A stretch of DNA of 64,000 nucleotides from Liopterus haemorrhoidalis. Taxonomy: Eukaryota; Arthropoda; Insecta; Coleoptera; Dytiscidae. Position numbers and translations under genes: made by a program. The notes beneath the pieces were generated by a model. That model worked only from the letters and a program-made list of their open reading frames with translations, made no database searches and was not told the origin of the DNA. This document shows positions 44,251 through 54,357 of this stretch, piece after piece. Every line of letters starts with the position of its first letter. Positions within the stretch are counted from its first letter, which is position 1. The stretch covers positions 146,346,419-146,410,418 of the forward strand of contig OZ020611.1 of assembly GCA_963971575.1 (NCBI GenBank), given 5' to 3'.

Positions 44251-44991
44251 ATTGTACGTTATTTATTTTTTATTTTAGTTTGTAACGTTTAGGGTATTAA
44301 CCTAAACGTCGCAAGGCCTAGGGCAGTGGTTTTCAACCGGGGTGCCGCAACATCAGTTTAGGGGTGCCGCGAAGTATAGTGTAAACTGTTAACTATCCCA
44401 ACTAAATCCATCTAAGAATTAGATTAATATATAATACACTAAGTTACTATTTGGGAACACATGATTTAAGCTGAAAATCATGTGTAGGAATTTGTACAGA
44501 TGGTGCTCCATCAATGGTTGGGTCAGTAAAATGATTTGAAACCTTAGTTAAGAATGGTAACAATAATATTATAACAACACATTGCTTTCTTCGCCGTGAA
44601 ATTCTTATTGCAAAAACCCTTGATACTGAATTAAAAAATGTGTTTGAAGCTGTGGTAAAAATGGTCAACTACATAAAAAGTTGACCTCTTAAATCGCGTC
44701 TTTTTGCCCGTTTATGTGAAGAAGTTGACGCAAAATATGTACATCTTATTTTTTATACAGATACAAGATGGTTATCTATGGGCAAAGTTTTATCACGTGT
44801 TTTAGAATTAAGAAATGAAATGAATTCTTTTTTAATTTGGAAGATAAACAAGAATTTTGCATATTCCTTTCAAATCATGATTGGTGCAGTAAGTTGGCAT
44901 ATTTAGTTGATATATTTGAACTTTTAAATAATGTAAATTCTGGTATGCAAGGTAAAAATGAAAGTATTTTATCTTCAACTGAAAAAATTTA

Positions 44992-45952
44992 TGTGAAGTG
45001 TGAATCTTCACACATTTCTGGGTTTTGCAGGTATTTAGTAACTGAATGATGATTATTTGGGATGCCAAAACAAATTTTATGTCAAAATATTTTTTTATGA
45101 ATTTTAATTCGAATGCCTAATACCATTATTTAAGTTTCTAAATATGTACAGTATTTTATTTATACAGCAAGGTTCAGTAAGATTTTTAAAATTGCGCCTA
45201 TGGCTTCCATTGGTTGCTTATATCATAAGTCCCTCCCTCTGATTTCATCACAGAATTAAATTATAATTTCAACACTTCCCACTGGTTATTAAATTTACGC
45301 TTTTAAAAAATAAATGCAACATTTACCAAAATATAACGAATTTTGACAAAATAATTTAAACAAAATAGAAATGCAAAAAAAAAAAAAACAATAAAATTAA
45401 CAGGATTCGAACTCTGCAACGTTCGCACTGCAATTTACAAAGTGCGTTACGAAACCATCTGAGCTACCAGAGTTTCTTATCTGAAGTGTTACATAGCGAA
45501 TTATATATTTAACATATTTTAGTTAAAAACACAAAAAATGCGTTATTTTCTAAAAACATAATCTGATCAAAAATTCCTGTTGTACTATTCCGGTTCACAC
45601 CAATGTACATTACTTAGAATTTTTTCAGATTTTTAGTTTAAACCATCTAGGCTACAGGGTGTGGGACAAAAAATTTTTTGCACAATTTTGGCAAAAAACG
45701 CATCAAAATAATTTTTTTTGCAAAAATAAAATTTTGATCGTTAATCCACGTACTAAGGGCTTTCATTTGATACCCTACTCAGAATTTAAAAAAAATATTT
45801 TTTTTTTTGATGAGCACATTTTAGTTTATATTTTTAGGGGGATATGTTTTTTAGATGTTTTAGTATTTTTCCTATGTGTGGGTCAAAGAGTTGTATAAGC
45901 ATGCCAAATTTCAACTCTCTAGGTTTAGCCGTTTGGCTACAATTTTTACCGA

Positions 45953-46014
<62 letters not shown>

Positions 46015-46066
46015 GACAAAATGACGGTATAAGGGTTTTTTGGTCATACCTACAAAACCCTAAAAA
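44992..46066 (+). mobile_element. GACA-tract repeat family 1, copy 2
   Basis: 1,075 bp from TGTGAAGTGTGAATCTTCAC to CCTACAAAACCCTAAAAA, the cleanest copy because the hAT coding sequence on both sides fixes its borders. GGGTTTTGCAGGTAT near the start and ATACCTACAAAACCC near the end form a subterminal inverted repeat. A (CAGA)n tract spans 45955-46013. No target duplication is evident at the borders (AATTTA before, TGAAAT after). Confidence 0.8.
45398..45475 (-). other. tRNA-like module in repeat copy 2
   Basis: Minus strand: TGGTAGCTCAGATGGTTTCG (near-consensus A box), then GCACTTTGTAAATTG like an anticodon arm, and GAGTTCGAATCC (B box). The best preserved of the three modules, closest in look to an ordinary tRNA head, but the T-stem pairs poorly. 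Confidence 0.6.
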
Positions 46067-47132
46067 TGAAATCTTTGCGCGATATATTAAGTCTCTGGCT
46101 ACCAATGGTATCAGAAGGTAAATTAAAAATGTTCCACATACATTTGCAATGAATAATGACCAAATAATACCACTTGTCTCTGGCCATATCCAAATATTAG
46201 TAAAAAATGTAAATTATCACTCTTCTAATTTACTGAAGATTACGACTGGTTGAGGAACCCCTTCATTGTAGAAGTAAATAAAACAATGCTAAATCTCAAC
46301 GCACAACTAATTGAATTAAAAAAGAATGGCAATTTAAATTTAAAGCATAAAGAACTAAATATTGATGAATTTTGGATACAGGTAAAACATGAATATCGGC
46401 AAATCGCAAAAAAAAACTCTAGTAATTTTACTACAATTTTCTATCTCATACTTATGTGAATTAGACATTTCTGTACTTACATCTGTAAAAAGTAATAAAA
46501 GAGAAAGATTATAATGGATTAAGGAAGAAAGGAGAGTTTGTTATATAAATATTTCACCTAATATTAAAAAAATTGTGCATCTCATCAGTCTCAAATATCT
46601 CATTAATCTCCGATCTTGGTTTTTGTTTTTTTATATATTCAGATATGTAATTCTTTATTTTGTAGTAAACAAAAATATAGTAGTTACTAATTATTTGATT
46701 TATTTTTTTTTTAAATTTTTATAGTATCTATAGAATACATGAAAAAGCTAAATAAAAAAAAATGAAATAAACACGTCTAAAGTGAAATAAAAAAGTTGGG
46801 ATGCCGCAAAAAAATTATTTCTTCTTGGGTAGAAATAAAGGGTGCCGCTATAAGAAAAACACTGGCCTAGGGAAATAAAGAATTATGTACTTCACCTTTT
46901 TTATTCGGTCCAATTTTGTTTTCCCCTTAATCTTTCGTAGTAACCTTCGCTACTTCTTATTCTGCTCCGACGTTGTCCAAGCCGCTGACCCATAAATTAG
47001 TATTGGAATGGCCATCTTCTTAAAGACCTGGACTTTAGCCTCTGTCGATTTTTTTTACACTAGGAAGAGTGTAATGTTTCTAAAAAGCTTATCAGCAGCT
47101 TCAACTTGTTCCGTTATTTCCCGGTCTATACT

Positions 47133-47249
47133 AGGTGCGTTCGGCATAAGCTAATAATCTACACATTCTGCATAATTTACACAAGATTCTTGTGTAAATG
47201 AGTAAATTATGCAGAATGTGTAGATTATTAGCTTATGCCGAACGCACCT
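47133..47249. mobile_element. 117-bp near-perfect hairpin element
   Basis: AGGTGCGTTCGGCATAAGCT and further bases to about 50 form an almost perfect inverted repeat with a minimal loop. It interrupts the LINE between PSNDK and SIDREI. Its ends match the 738-bp element at 8630-9367, so it is probably its miniature form. Confidence 0.88.
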
Positions 47250-47715
47250 TTTGTCGTTCGATGGAAATACAGAATTCAAATACTTGAACTGCTCGACTTG
47301 TTGGATTGCTATTAGGCGTATTTAATTTTATTAGTTGATTTTTCGGTTTTGTACGAATGTACGACACTCTTATTTAATTTATTGTACTAATGAAGATCAT
47401 TATCTTTGTTTCTTCTCATCAGACTTTCATATATATTCTGCTGCAGCAGTGGTTATAAGTGTCTAAGTTATTTTGTAGATTTTTCTCATTGCTAGCGATT
47501 AGAACTTTGTCGTCTGCGTGGCATATCTCTGAGATGTTAACTTGATCCATTTTCCTATATGATATTTTATTATTTCTTTTCTGGTGTTTCTAATGGCTGT
47601 ATCGAGTACTACTCCTATTGTAAGGAGTAATGGACTCAATATACATCCTTACCTTAGACCAATTTTTGTCTCAAAATACCTTGACTTCCAGTTATTGGTT
47701 TGCACATAACATTTA

Positions 47716-47847
47716 GGGCCGGTTTCTGAAAAGTTATCTATAACCAAAGGGTCAGAAAATGGTTGCTATGGTTACTTATGGGATTGTTATATTCTAACCG
47801 AGTTTAACCAAAAGATTAAACTCGGCTAAGCTTTCAGAAACCGGCCC
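47716..47847. mobile_element. 132-bp Tourist-like miniature element, copy 1
   Basis: Inverted ends GGGCCGGTTTCTGAAAAG and CTTTCAGAAACCGGCCC, with TTA on both sides (47713-47715 and 47848-47850), a PIF/Harbinger-type target. It interrupts the RT gene of the LINE at 46890-47965. Confidence 0.88.
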
Positions 47848-48232
47848 TTAGTTTCCTTATATAGGTTTTGTACTCTTGCTACAAGCTATTCCTCTACTCC
47901 TCTTGATCTGAGTACTCTCCAAACATCATTTCTCTTTATCCTATGCAAAGGTTCGAGGTGTAAGGTGTAGGGTTTTGGCGCGCTTGGCAAATATAAGTGT
48001 GGGACGCCCTTTTCAGTGAGGGGGAACAAAAATGTATTGTGGTATTGTGGTATTGCCTCCACGTACTATATATATAGTATGTGGAGGGGCATACTCCATC
48101 AGTTAAGTACCAGCGACCTTAAGAACTAACCCGATGCTAACTCCTAATTACGCTACCGATCATATAGTGCCTTTAGTTTGTTAACCAGTGAATAAAATTC
48201 AGCGAAACTAAGAACGCGCATCTATCTGACTA

Positions 48233-48369
48233 GGGACTAGTTTCTGAAAGCTTAGTTAACTATAACCAAAAGGTACGAAAATGGTTGCTATGGTTACTTA
48301 TGGGATTGTTATATTGTAACCGAGTTTAGCCAAATGGTTAGACTCGAATAAGCTTTCAGCAACCAGCCC
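48233..48369. mobile_element. 137-bp Tourist-like miniature element, copy 2
   Basis: Ends GGGACTAGTTTCTGAAAGC and CTTTCAGCAACCAGCCC. The core (AAAATGGTTGCTATGGTTAC, TTATGGGATTGTTATATT) is shared with copy 1, 386 bp away. TA flanks both sides. Just upstream, 48056-48087 is a 32-bp palindrome (CCTCCACGTACTATA...). About 200 bp before the second visible Wnt11 exon. Confidence 0.82.
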
Positions 48370-48570
48370 TAGGAGTTCTTTGTTCAACATGTTTAACTTG
48401 CTATGAAAAAGTTAATTAATTATCCGAAGGATACCGCTAACAACAAACATCTTATCAGAAACAGTATATATTGCATGTAGTGATCATACCTGTCAGAAAC
48501 TTCATCCGCGAAAGAATTATTTTATCATTCTATCAATATTCCAATGATTATTATATGTTTTCTTGTTTAG

Positions 48571-48920
48571 GTACTCGCGAACAGGCGTACGTCTACGCTT
48601 TAAGTTCTGCTGCAATGACATTCAGTATGGCACGAGCATGCGCAAGTGGAGCACTTTTCCACTGCACTTGTGCATTACCTCCCCATGATCCCCCAAATGG
48701 TGATTTCAAATGGGGAGGTTGTGGAGATAATGTTCGATGGGGAGCACAGTTCACGAAACAGTTCGTTGATTCAACAGATAGAGAAGATGTGAAACCTGTG
48801 AAAAATACGAGAGACCATGATGGTGATGTAATAGAAATTAGTGCACAAGAAAGAAAGATGATGAAGATTAAAGCATATATTTCCGCTATGAATCTTCATA
48901 ATAATAGAGTTGGTAGAAGA
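48571..48920 (+). CDS. Wnt11: Wnt11, middle coding exon
   Basis: Acceptor TTTTCTTGTTTAG, then GT completes the Gly codon begun in the previous exon. 117 residues: GTREQAYVYALSSAAMTFSM, ARACASGALFHCTCALPPHD, PPNGDFKWGGCGDNVRWGAQ, FTKQFVDSTD and AMNLHNNRVGRR. GTRExAxVYALSxAA, ARAC.SG, C.C, WGGC.DN and LHN..VGR are Wnt signatures. The YALSSAA and PP(N)GDFKWGGC details fit Wnt11 better than Wnt4, 9 or 16. Compared with vertebrate Wnt11 there is an extra charged stretch of about 20 residues (REDVKPVKNTRDHDGDVIEI) before the LHNN motif. Ends at AGAAGA before donor GTAAGTATAG, phase 0. The TAA at 48936 lies in the intron. Confidence 0.95.
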
Positions 48921-49585
48921 GTAAGTATAGAAATGTAAAATGTTTCAACTATGTAAACACGTACTCAGATTTAAAATTAAATACCTAGCAACGGGTTGAG
49001 TTGCTATGTATTTTTGTGTTTTATATCGAATTTTATCTTATATCTAGTTTTAAGAATTTTATGGAACTGGGCATCCAAGTGATATTTAAATTCAAAATTC
49101 AAAATATATACCATTTCACAAAAGTTTAAATTCCAAAAAATATAATTTCATGTTTTACTCAATATGAAAAATGTGCATACTTTTAAAAACAACCTGGTTT
49201 AAGTTTTTCCCACAATAATTATTTATTACTAGAGGCTTGTTGAGGCAAAAACCCCAATCTAGATGTAATAATCAACCCTCGAAAATCACATGAGTAGACA
49301 ATGGCTTCAGAAGGTAGACCCCAATTTTTTTGAAAATTTTGTCCTTTAGCTTAATAGGGGATAGGCATGATTTTATTTACTTGTTACATATAAACATAAA
49401 AAACAGTTTTACATTTTTTTTTTTTTATTATTTGAAGGCTTAAAAAAATCATAAATGTATGTAGCGCGTGAAAACGACGTGTGACGGCATACCCCTTCTA
49501 AGTGACGCAGTACACTACTAGCCTACCCAGTGTACTGCGTACAGCCTACTCAGTGTACAGCGTGCTGCCTACATAGTCTGTTGTA
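48921..49585. other. intron sequence, no gene
   Basis: AT-rich. At 49500-49575 ACAGCCTACTCAGTGTAC-like words (CCTACCCAGTGTACTGCGTA) form a short degenerate repeat. Confidence 0.35.
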
Positions 49586-51099
49586 GCATACTATAGCTTT
49601 GGTGAAATAATCATCTAAAAAGAACAAATTGCCGAAAACATGTTGTTTGACAATTGCTTTTTCTTTGCATATCAATTTGTTGAGAATAGGGTTACCAGAT
49701 GTCAAAATTTTATTTGATGTATAAAACTTATTTGCTTGTATAACTTTTATAGGTTATGTAAAGTTAGAGTGATTTTAATTAAATTAAAGTTTAATTCTAT
49801 AAAAACAATTTATACATGTTTACCGAATTAAATTTTATATTAAAGTATATAAAATATGGAAGATCCAGGCCCCAGTACTTCGAAACATAGTCGAAAATAT
49901 TGTTTAGTACCGATGTGCACAAATAGTTCAAATAGAAATCCGAAAAAACAATTTATATCATTACCTAATGGCGAAAAACAATAGAAAAGGCGAAATTTGT
50001 GGCTGAAAGCTATGAGGCGAAATAAAACCGATATTTCAGAAAAAAGTAAACTTTATGTTGTGTGCATAAATGCATCAATGTTGGGTAAATTATCACTCTG
50101 AGCCCTAACAAAATCTTTATCTGCCATTTTAATAATAAATGCGTGAAAAATTTTTTAAAAACAAATACAAAACTCTCGAACAATACAATATACACACGTA
50201 AGGATTATGTTGTAGCTGTATCTGTGACGTCAAACCCCAGTCGTTTGACTTCATACTCAGTCGTATTTACTCGGCAACTTTCGCGCCGTGGTCGGCTTAT
50301 TTCAAATTTACAATATTTTAATTAAAAAATTTGGCTATAATATTAATTAAAATATGATTTTTGTTTTGTTAGGTGACATAACTAACATTAACATAACAAA
50401 AAAATGTAGTTTTAAGAAAATATAAATTTTATGCGTATCCCCTATTGATTGTCATAGAAAAGGCAACTCTCAGTGGAAACTGAATAGTGGTCATTGATAT
50501 TGGCATATTCTGATCGGTTGTTATTAGTTTTATTTTTGGCATGAAAACAAGACTACTTTCTCCAACACCCATTTAACCTTTAGCTTTACATATTGTTATT
50601 TACTAAGCCTGAATTCAAGTTGATATTCCTGATGAGCAAAACGATACGCCAACTTTCAAAGTGAGCTTATGTCAGGATTCGAAATAGACCGGATCAAACC
50701 AAAACGATGATCCGGTGCGTAAAATTATGAACAATATCATTCCGATTCGTGAATTACTGGAATTATAAAAAATATTGTTGCATTGCTTAAGTGACATTCT
50801 GGTTCGCAAAAATTTCCATTTTGACCCCTGGGTTATGTGGTGGCAATTCAGAAGGTGTAATAGAGTTACTCCGAAATTATGTTTAATTTTTCCTTTAGAT
50901 CATCTGAAATCCATTATCCTTCCGCCATTAAATTTGCCACTTGTTTATTTAGTCCCCTGCAGTCTTCGTTCAACGGGCATACTATAGCTTTGGTGAAATA
51001 AGCATCTAAAAAGAACAAATTGCCGAAAACATGTTGTTTGACAATTGATTTTTCTTTGCATATCAATTTGCTGAGAATAGGGTTACGAGATGTCAAAAT
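49586..51099. repeat. 123-bp direct repeats flanking 1.27 kb
   Basis: 49586-49708 and 50977-51099 are direct copies (about 96% identical) starting GCATACTATAGCTTTGGTGA and ending GATGTCAAAAT. They lack TG...CA ends and a target duplication, so they are not convincing LTRs. Between them lie a THAP-like relic and an 8-bp-stem hairpin CCGGATCA...TGATCCGG at 50690-50716. Confidence 0.75.
49856..50080 (+). pseudogene. THAP zinc-finger relic
   Basis: ATG 49856: MEDPGPSTSKHSRKYCLVPM, CTNSSNRNPKKQFISLPNGE, a TAG at 49982, then in a shifted frame LWLKAMRRNKTDISEKSKLY. CxxxxCxNS...P...FxxP...RxxWLxAxRR..xxIS...xY is the THAP (C2CH) DNA-binding pattern of element-derived THAP genes. The Cys-x2-His end is corrupted. 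Probably a scrap of a THAP-bearing transposon gene in the Wnt11 intron. Confidence 0.6.
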
Positions 51100-51433
51100 G
51101 AAAAATAAAGAAATTTAGCATTAAAATGGAGGGAAATGAGGGGAAAAGGTGGCAGAAAAATTTATGAAATAATTATTATGAAAAATAATTTTTATTCGCA
51201 TAAAAAAAAAAACAATTTTCTCAGATATTCCTAAATTAAAGCATATTTATAAGAGACTGAGTAAAAGTGAAGTTTAAGCGTGCGCATTTTAACGTGTCAA
51301 ATGAACCGTCGTCTTTCGCTTACCATTCAGACATATTTAATTTAATTTGTATACATGTTCAAAATAGTACAAGTGACATAAAAGGAGGACTTTTTTAAGT
51401 TAGGCTGAATGGAGAAGGGCAAATTTTATTTAA

Positions 51434-52656
51434 CCCTTTCACTACGGGAATCATACGAAACTGTAAAATAATTTTGTGTCTCGTATACGGGAACCGTAGG
51501 GTTTCATAAATACGCAAGCAAAATTTTGGTAACCGACGAGTTCATCGAAAATCAATTAATCGAAAATCAATTCATCGAAAATCAATTAATCGAAAATCAA
51601 TTCATCGAATGATCAATTCATCTAATCGTCAATTCATCGAAAAAAAAAATATTTTGTAAATATTTGAGAGGAATGCCGAGGGGATCGGAAAGTCAAAAAA
51701 TCAGTGGTCAATAAAAGTAGACAGACTAAGAAATAATTGCATAAATTTTTTTTTATGGTTTAAAAAAAAAGTAAATAAAGTGACATAGTGTTTGAATATA
51801 AAATATAATAAGAAAACTTACATAATAAAACAAATAAATTTTTTGTTTTTAAGGTTTAATAAGACAGGTTATGAGCAATTGCACGCAAATAATTTTTATA
51901 AATTCATACACAATGATACGCATTTTAATTGGGCTAATATGGGGGAAAATAAAGTACTATGCATCTAAAAACAAGGTAATTAGAAATAAAAATGAAATAA
52001 AAATGTCTAGGTTTAGTTAGTAAAAGTCTAAAACCGAGCGGAGCGAGTTACCCATCTTCTAGTTTAAAGACAAAGCACTATTTTAGGTTAGGTTAGGTTA
52101 GTAAGGGTTTTGTTAGAAGAAGCCGAGCGAAGCGAGCTACCCATCTTCTAGTTTAATGTCAAAACACTATCTTAGGTTAGGTAAGGTTAGTAAACTCACA
52201 CTAAATTTTAAAATTATTAATAGACCAAGTATGATAGTTATTTAATAAGTGCAGTCTGTCAACTTTTATTGACCACTGCTTTTTTGGCTTTCCGATCCCA
52301 TCGGCATTCCTTTCAAATATTTACAAAATATTTTTTTTCGATGAATTGATCATTCGATGAATTGATTTTCGATGAATTGATTTTCGATGAATTGATTTTC
52401 GATGAACTTACCGTGAATCAAAATTTTGATACTTACAGCAGGAATCAAACGCATCTGCTGTATTATAATTATGATACAGACTAATAACAATGCTAGAAAC
52501 ATATCAAACCTTGATTTCCGTGTAGTCATTATTTTTGTCTCAGATTGCGGGAAACGTATATATACGCAAATCGTAAGTACATAACTGCGGGACCGTATGA
52601 ATTTTCATGCCGTACTGGAGTCACGAATTATGTAATAGCGTCCCGTAGCGAAAGGG
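51434..52656. mobile_element. piggyBac-type element without transposase
   Basis: TTAA on both sides (51430-51433 and 52657-52660). Inverted ends CCCTTTCACTACGGGA and TCCCGTAGCGAAAGGG. The TTAA-CCCTTT layout is typical of piggyBac. Most of the interior is a second inverted-repeat element at 51539-52408, so the outer element is about 350 bp alone. Confidence 0.85.
51539..52408. mobile_element. 870-bp inverted-repeat element with TCATCGAAAATCAAT arrays
   Basis: Inverted ends of about 190 bp. The outermost part is a tandem 15-bp motif TTCATCGAAAATCAA, four to five units on each side; inside it follow GATCGGAAAGCCAAAA-like and AGTGGTCAATAAAAG blocks, matched at the right. The centre has two tandem copies (about 89 bp) of GAGCGRAGCGAGYTACCCAT plus TCTTCTAGTTTAA and (TTAGG)2-3. 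Nested in the piggyBac-type element. Class unknown, no gene. Confidence 0.8.
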
Positions 52657-53039
52657 TTAAAAAAGGAGAGCCTATCCTCCTTTTGGTAAGCCTAGCAGAG
52701 AATTTCAATAATATTTTGACCATATTTAGATTTAGGGTTTAATTTGCCCGTTGAAGTGACCAGTGGCGTATTGCTAAAAAAACTACCGGAAAGCTCGTCG
52801 TATACTACTTACAACAATGATGACAATATATATATATTGATTTGTAATAATAATACAAAATCAATACAAAATTACATGAAAATATGTCTAGCCGTTTTTG
52901 CATGAATCTTGGACCAATAGACAAAGATAACGACAAATAGATAGGAATTGATTTTTTGGTGGACAACATCTTAGAATCACTTGAAACGAAATTTGAAAAG
53001 AAAAACATTAAGAAAATATATATAAATGGTAAAACATTA

Positions 53040-53666
53040 TAGTACGAGAGCTAGCAACGTTTTCGAGAAAGAATTTTAGGTCGGCTGGTTTTTCGATATT
53101 TCCTTTCTTATTGAAGTTAGGTAGGGATGCGATACGTCTGGCACCTGGAAGCGGTTGCGTTTACCTGTGCGCATCTCGCCTGTACAGGTAAAAAGTAGAT
53201 ATTTTGAAATCATTTTAAGACATTATTTTTTTAAATAATGTTCTACGTCTTTTTAGCATTATAAATTTATAGTTGCTAGACAGTTTTGTTGTTGCTAACA
53301 TTGCGCCAGATCTAATTTAAGTAATTAAAAAATAATAATTTTCAAACCTTTTTAGTATAGCTGTAATTTTAATATGAAATGAAAGCCCTTAGTACGTGGA
53401 TTAACGACAAAATTTTATTTTTGCAAAATAAATTACTTTGAGGCGATTTTTGTCCCACACCGTGTAGCCCAAATGGTTTAAACTAAAAATCTGAAAAAAT
53501 TCTAAGTAATGTACCTGTATAGGCGAGATGCGCACAGGTAAACGCAACCTCTCCCAGGTGCCAGACGTACCGCATCCCTACCTAACTTCAATAAGAAAGG
53601 GAAATATCGAAAAACCAACCGACCTAAAATAAACTTTTTTGTGACGTTGCTAGCTCTTAGACTATT
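53040..53666. mobile_element. element with long inverted ends, copy II
   Basis: The left arm 53040-53372 is nearly identical to 26322-26640. The right arm 53516-53666 is inverted. Between them, 53373-53515 is a reverse-oriented piece of the GACA-tract family 1 (complement of TTGTCCCACACCGTGTAGCC region). The right end lies only 35 bases before the next Wnt11 exon. Confidence 0.82.
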
Positions 53667-53701
53667 AAGGAATTGATTTTAATGAAAATTTTAATTTCTA
53701 G

Positions 53702-53994
53702 ATTGTGGAGCAAAGTCTATCAATCCAATGTAAATGTCACGGGGTTTCTGGCTCATGTAATATCAAGACATGCTGGAGAGCACTACCTCCATTACGTGAG
53801 ATTGGGGAGCGGCTTCAGAGGAGGTTCTCCACAGCCGTAGAAGTCGCCAGCAGGAGACTGGGCACGGGAAAGAAACTTCTCCCAGCAGTGCCTGGCAAGT
53901 ACCCACCGACTATTGATCAGCTGATATATATTACCAAATCACCAGATTATTGTACGAAGGATGCTAGGTTAGGAAGTTTTGGCACCACTGGACG
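53702..53994 (+). CDS. Wnt11: Wnt11, third visible coding exon
   Basis: Acceptor TTTAATTTCTAG, phase 0. IVEQSLSIQCKCHGVSGSCN, IKTCWRALPPLREIGERLQR, RFSTAVEVASRRLGTGKKLL, PAVPGKYPPTIDQLIYITKS, PDYCTKDARLGSFGTTG and a split Arg codon. CKCHGVSGSC contains the Ser that is acylated by Porcupine in Wnts. RLGTGKKLLPA and SPDYC.K...GS.GT match Wnt11 (MGTRKHLVP, SPDFCMKNEKVGSHGT). The exon ends GGACG before donor GTATGT (53995), phase 2. The final Cys-rich part (CNxxSxGxDSC...CCGRGYN) was not found and should lie further downstream, probably beyond the window. Start is a splice site; the GTG at 53705 is not an initiator. Confidence 0.95.
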
Positions 53995-54357
53995 GTATGT
54001 ATCATACTTTTATTTAAATTTAGGATAGATTAAATTATATTGAATACTAGCAGGAAATGTTTAAGAATTACTTCTTTATTATAAAAGATGCAAAGGAGAT
54101 TATATTAGGAAAGACGAAGTATTTGATTCTACAAACAAGATTATTAAATTGGTAAAACCAATTAACATCAAATAAACGAGTTATTTCAAAGCAATACATT
54201 TTTATAATGGAACCTTTGTATATTTTAGTATATAGAAACAGAAAATATACACGCATAGAAAATGGATTTTGATTTAATAAATCACCACGTGCAACTAAAC
54301 CTGTCCAGGTAGTCCTGCAAACTTTTACCTATACTAGTATATCGAATGCATCTACAC

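Larger units (their letters stand above)
44450..46620 (+). pseudogene. hAT transposase (ZBED5/SCAND3-like), broken
   Basis: + strand pieces: GICTDGAPSMVGSVK with a catalytic Asp, NNIITTHCFLRREILIAKTL, VVKMVNYIKS, FARLCEEVDAKYVHLIFYTD, TRWLSMGKVLSRVLELRNEM, KLAYLVDIFELLNNVNSGMQ, GKNESILSSTEK. The gene is then cut by the repeat and resumes SLRDILSLWLPMVSEGKLK. RNPFIVEVNK, LNIDEFWIQVKHEYRQIAK, and at the end YLCELDISVLTSVKSNKRER with VCYINISPNIKK. These are the RNase H-like and C-terminal dimerisation parts of the ZBED5-like hATs, in correct order. Several frame breaks. Confidence 0.87.
44324..46864 (+). mobile_element. hAT element with transposase relics, split by a repeat
   Basis: Left CAGTGGTTTTCAACCGGGGT (with GCCGC next), right GCCGCTATAAGAAAAACACTG. 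Perfect GCCTAGGG duplications at 44316-44323 and 46865-46872. A family 1 GACA-tract repeat is inserted at 44992-46066. The 5' half of the transposase gene is deleted between about 44390 and 44450. Confidence 0.93.
46890..47965 (-). pseudogene. LINE reverse transcriptase, heavily broken, with two insertions
   Basis: Minus strand from 47965: RIKRNDVWRVLRSRGVEE, LVARVQNLYKET, then after the 132-bp insertion WKSRYFETKIGLR, GCILSPLL, LDTAIRNTR. HADDKVLIASNEKNLQNNLD has the catalytic block with His for Tyr. FKYLNSVFPSNDK follows, then after the 117-bp hairpin insertion SIDREITEQVEAADKLF, VQVFKKMAIPILIYGSAAWT, RLLRKIKGKTKLDRIKK. A non-LTR RT lineage clearly different from that at 29836-32060. Many stops. 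Confidence 0.8.

Noticed and set aside
48936..48938. TAA after the middle Wnt exon as the end of the protein
   Set aside because: It lies after a consensus GTAAGT donor, and the next exon continues the Wnt alignment without a gap.
49586..51099. LTR retrotransposon or solo-LTR reading of the 123-bp direct repeats
   Set aside because: No TG/CA termini, primer-binding site, polypurine tract or target duplication; the inner part has no gag or pol.
52083..52101. Telomere end
   Set aside because: Only three TTAGG units, repeated with other sequence inside a mobile element; interstitial.
51536..52410. The inner inverted-repeat element as a Mutator-like element with a 9-bp duplication
   Set aside because: Flanks TAACCGACG and TTACCGTGA agree too poorly to claim a target duplication.
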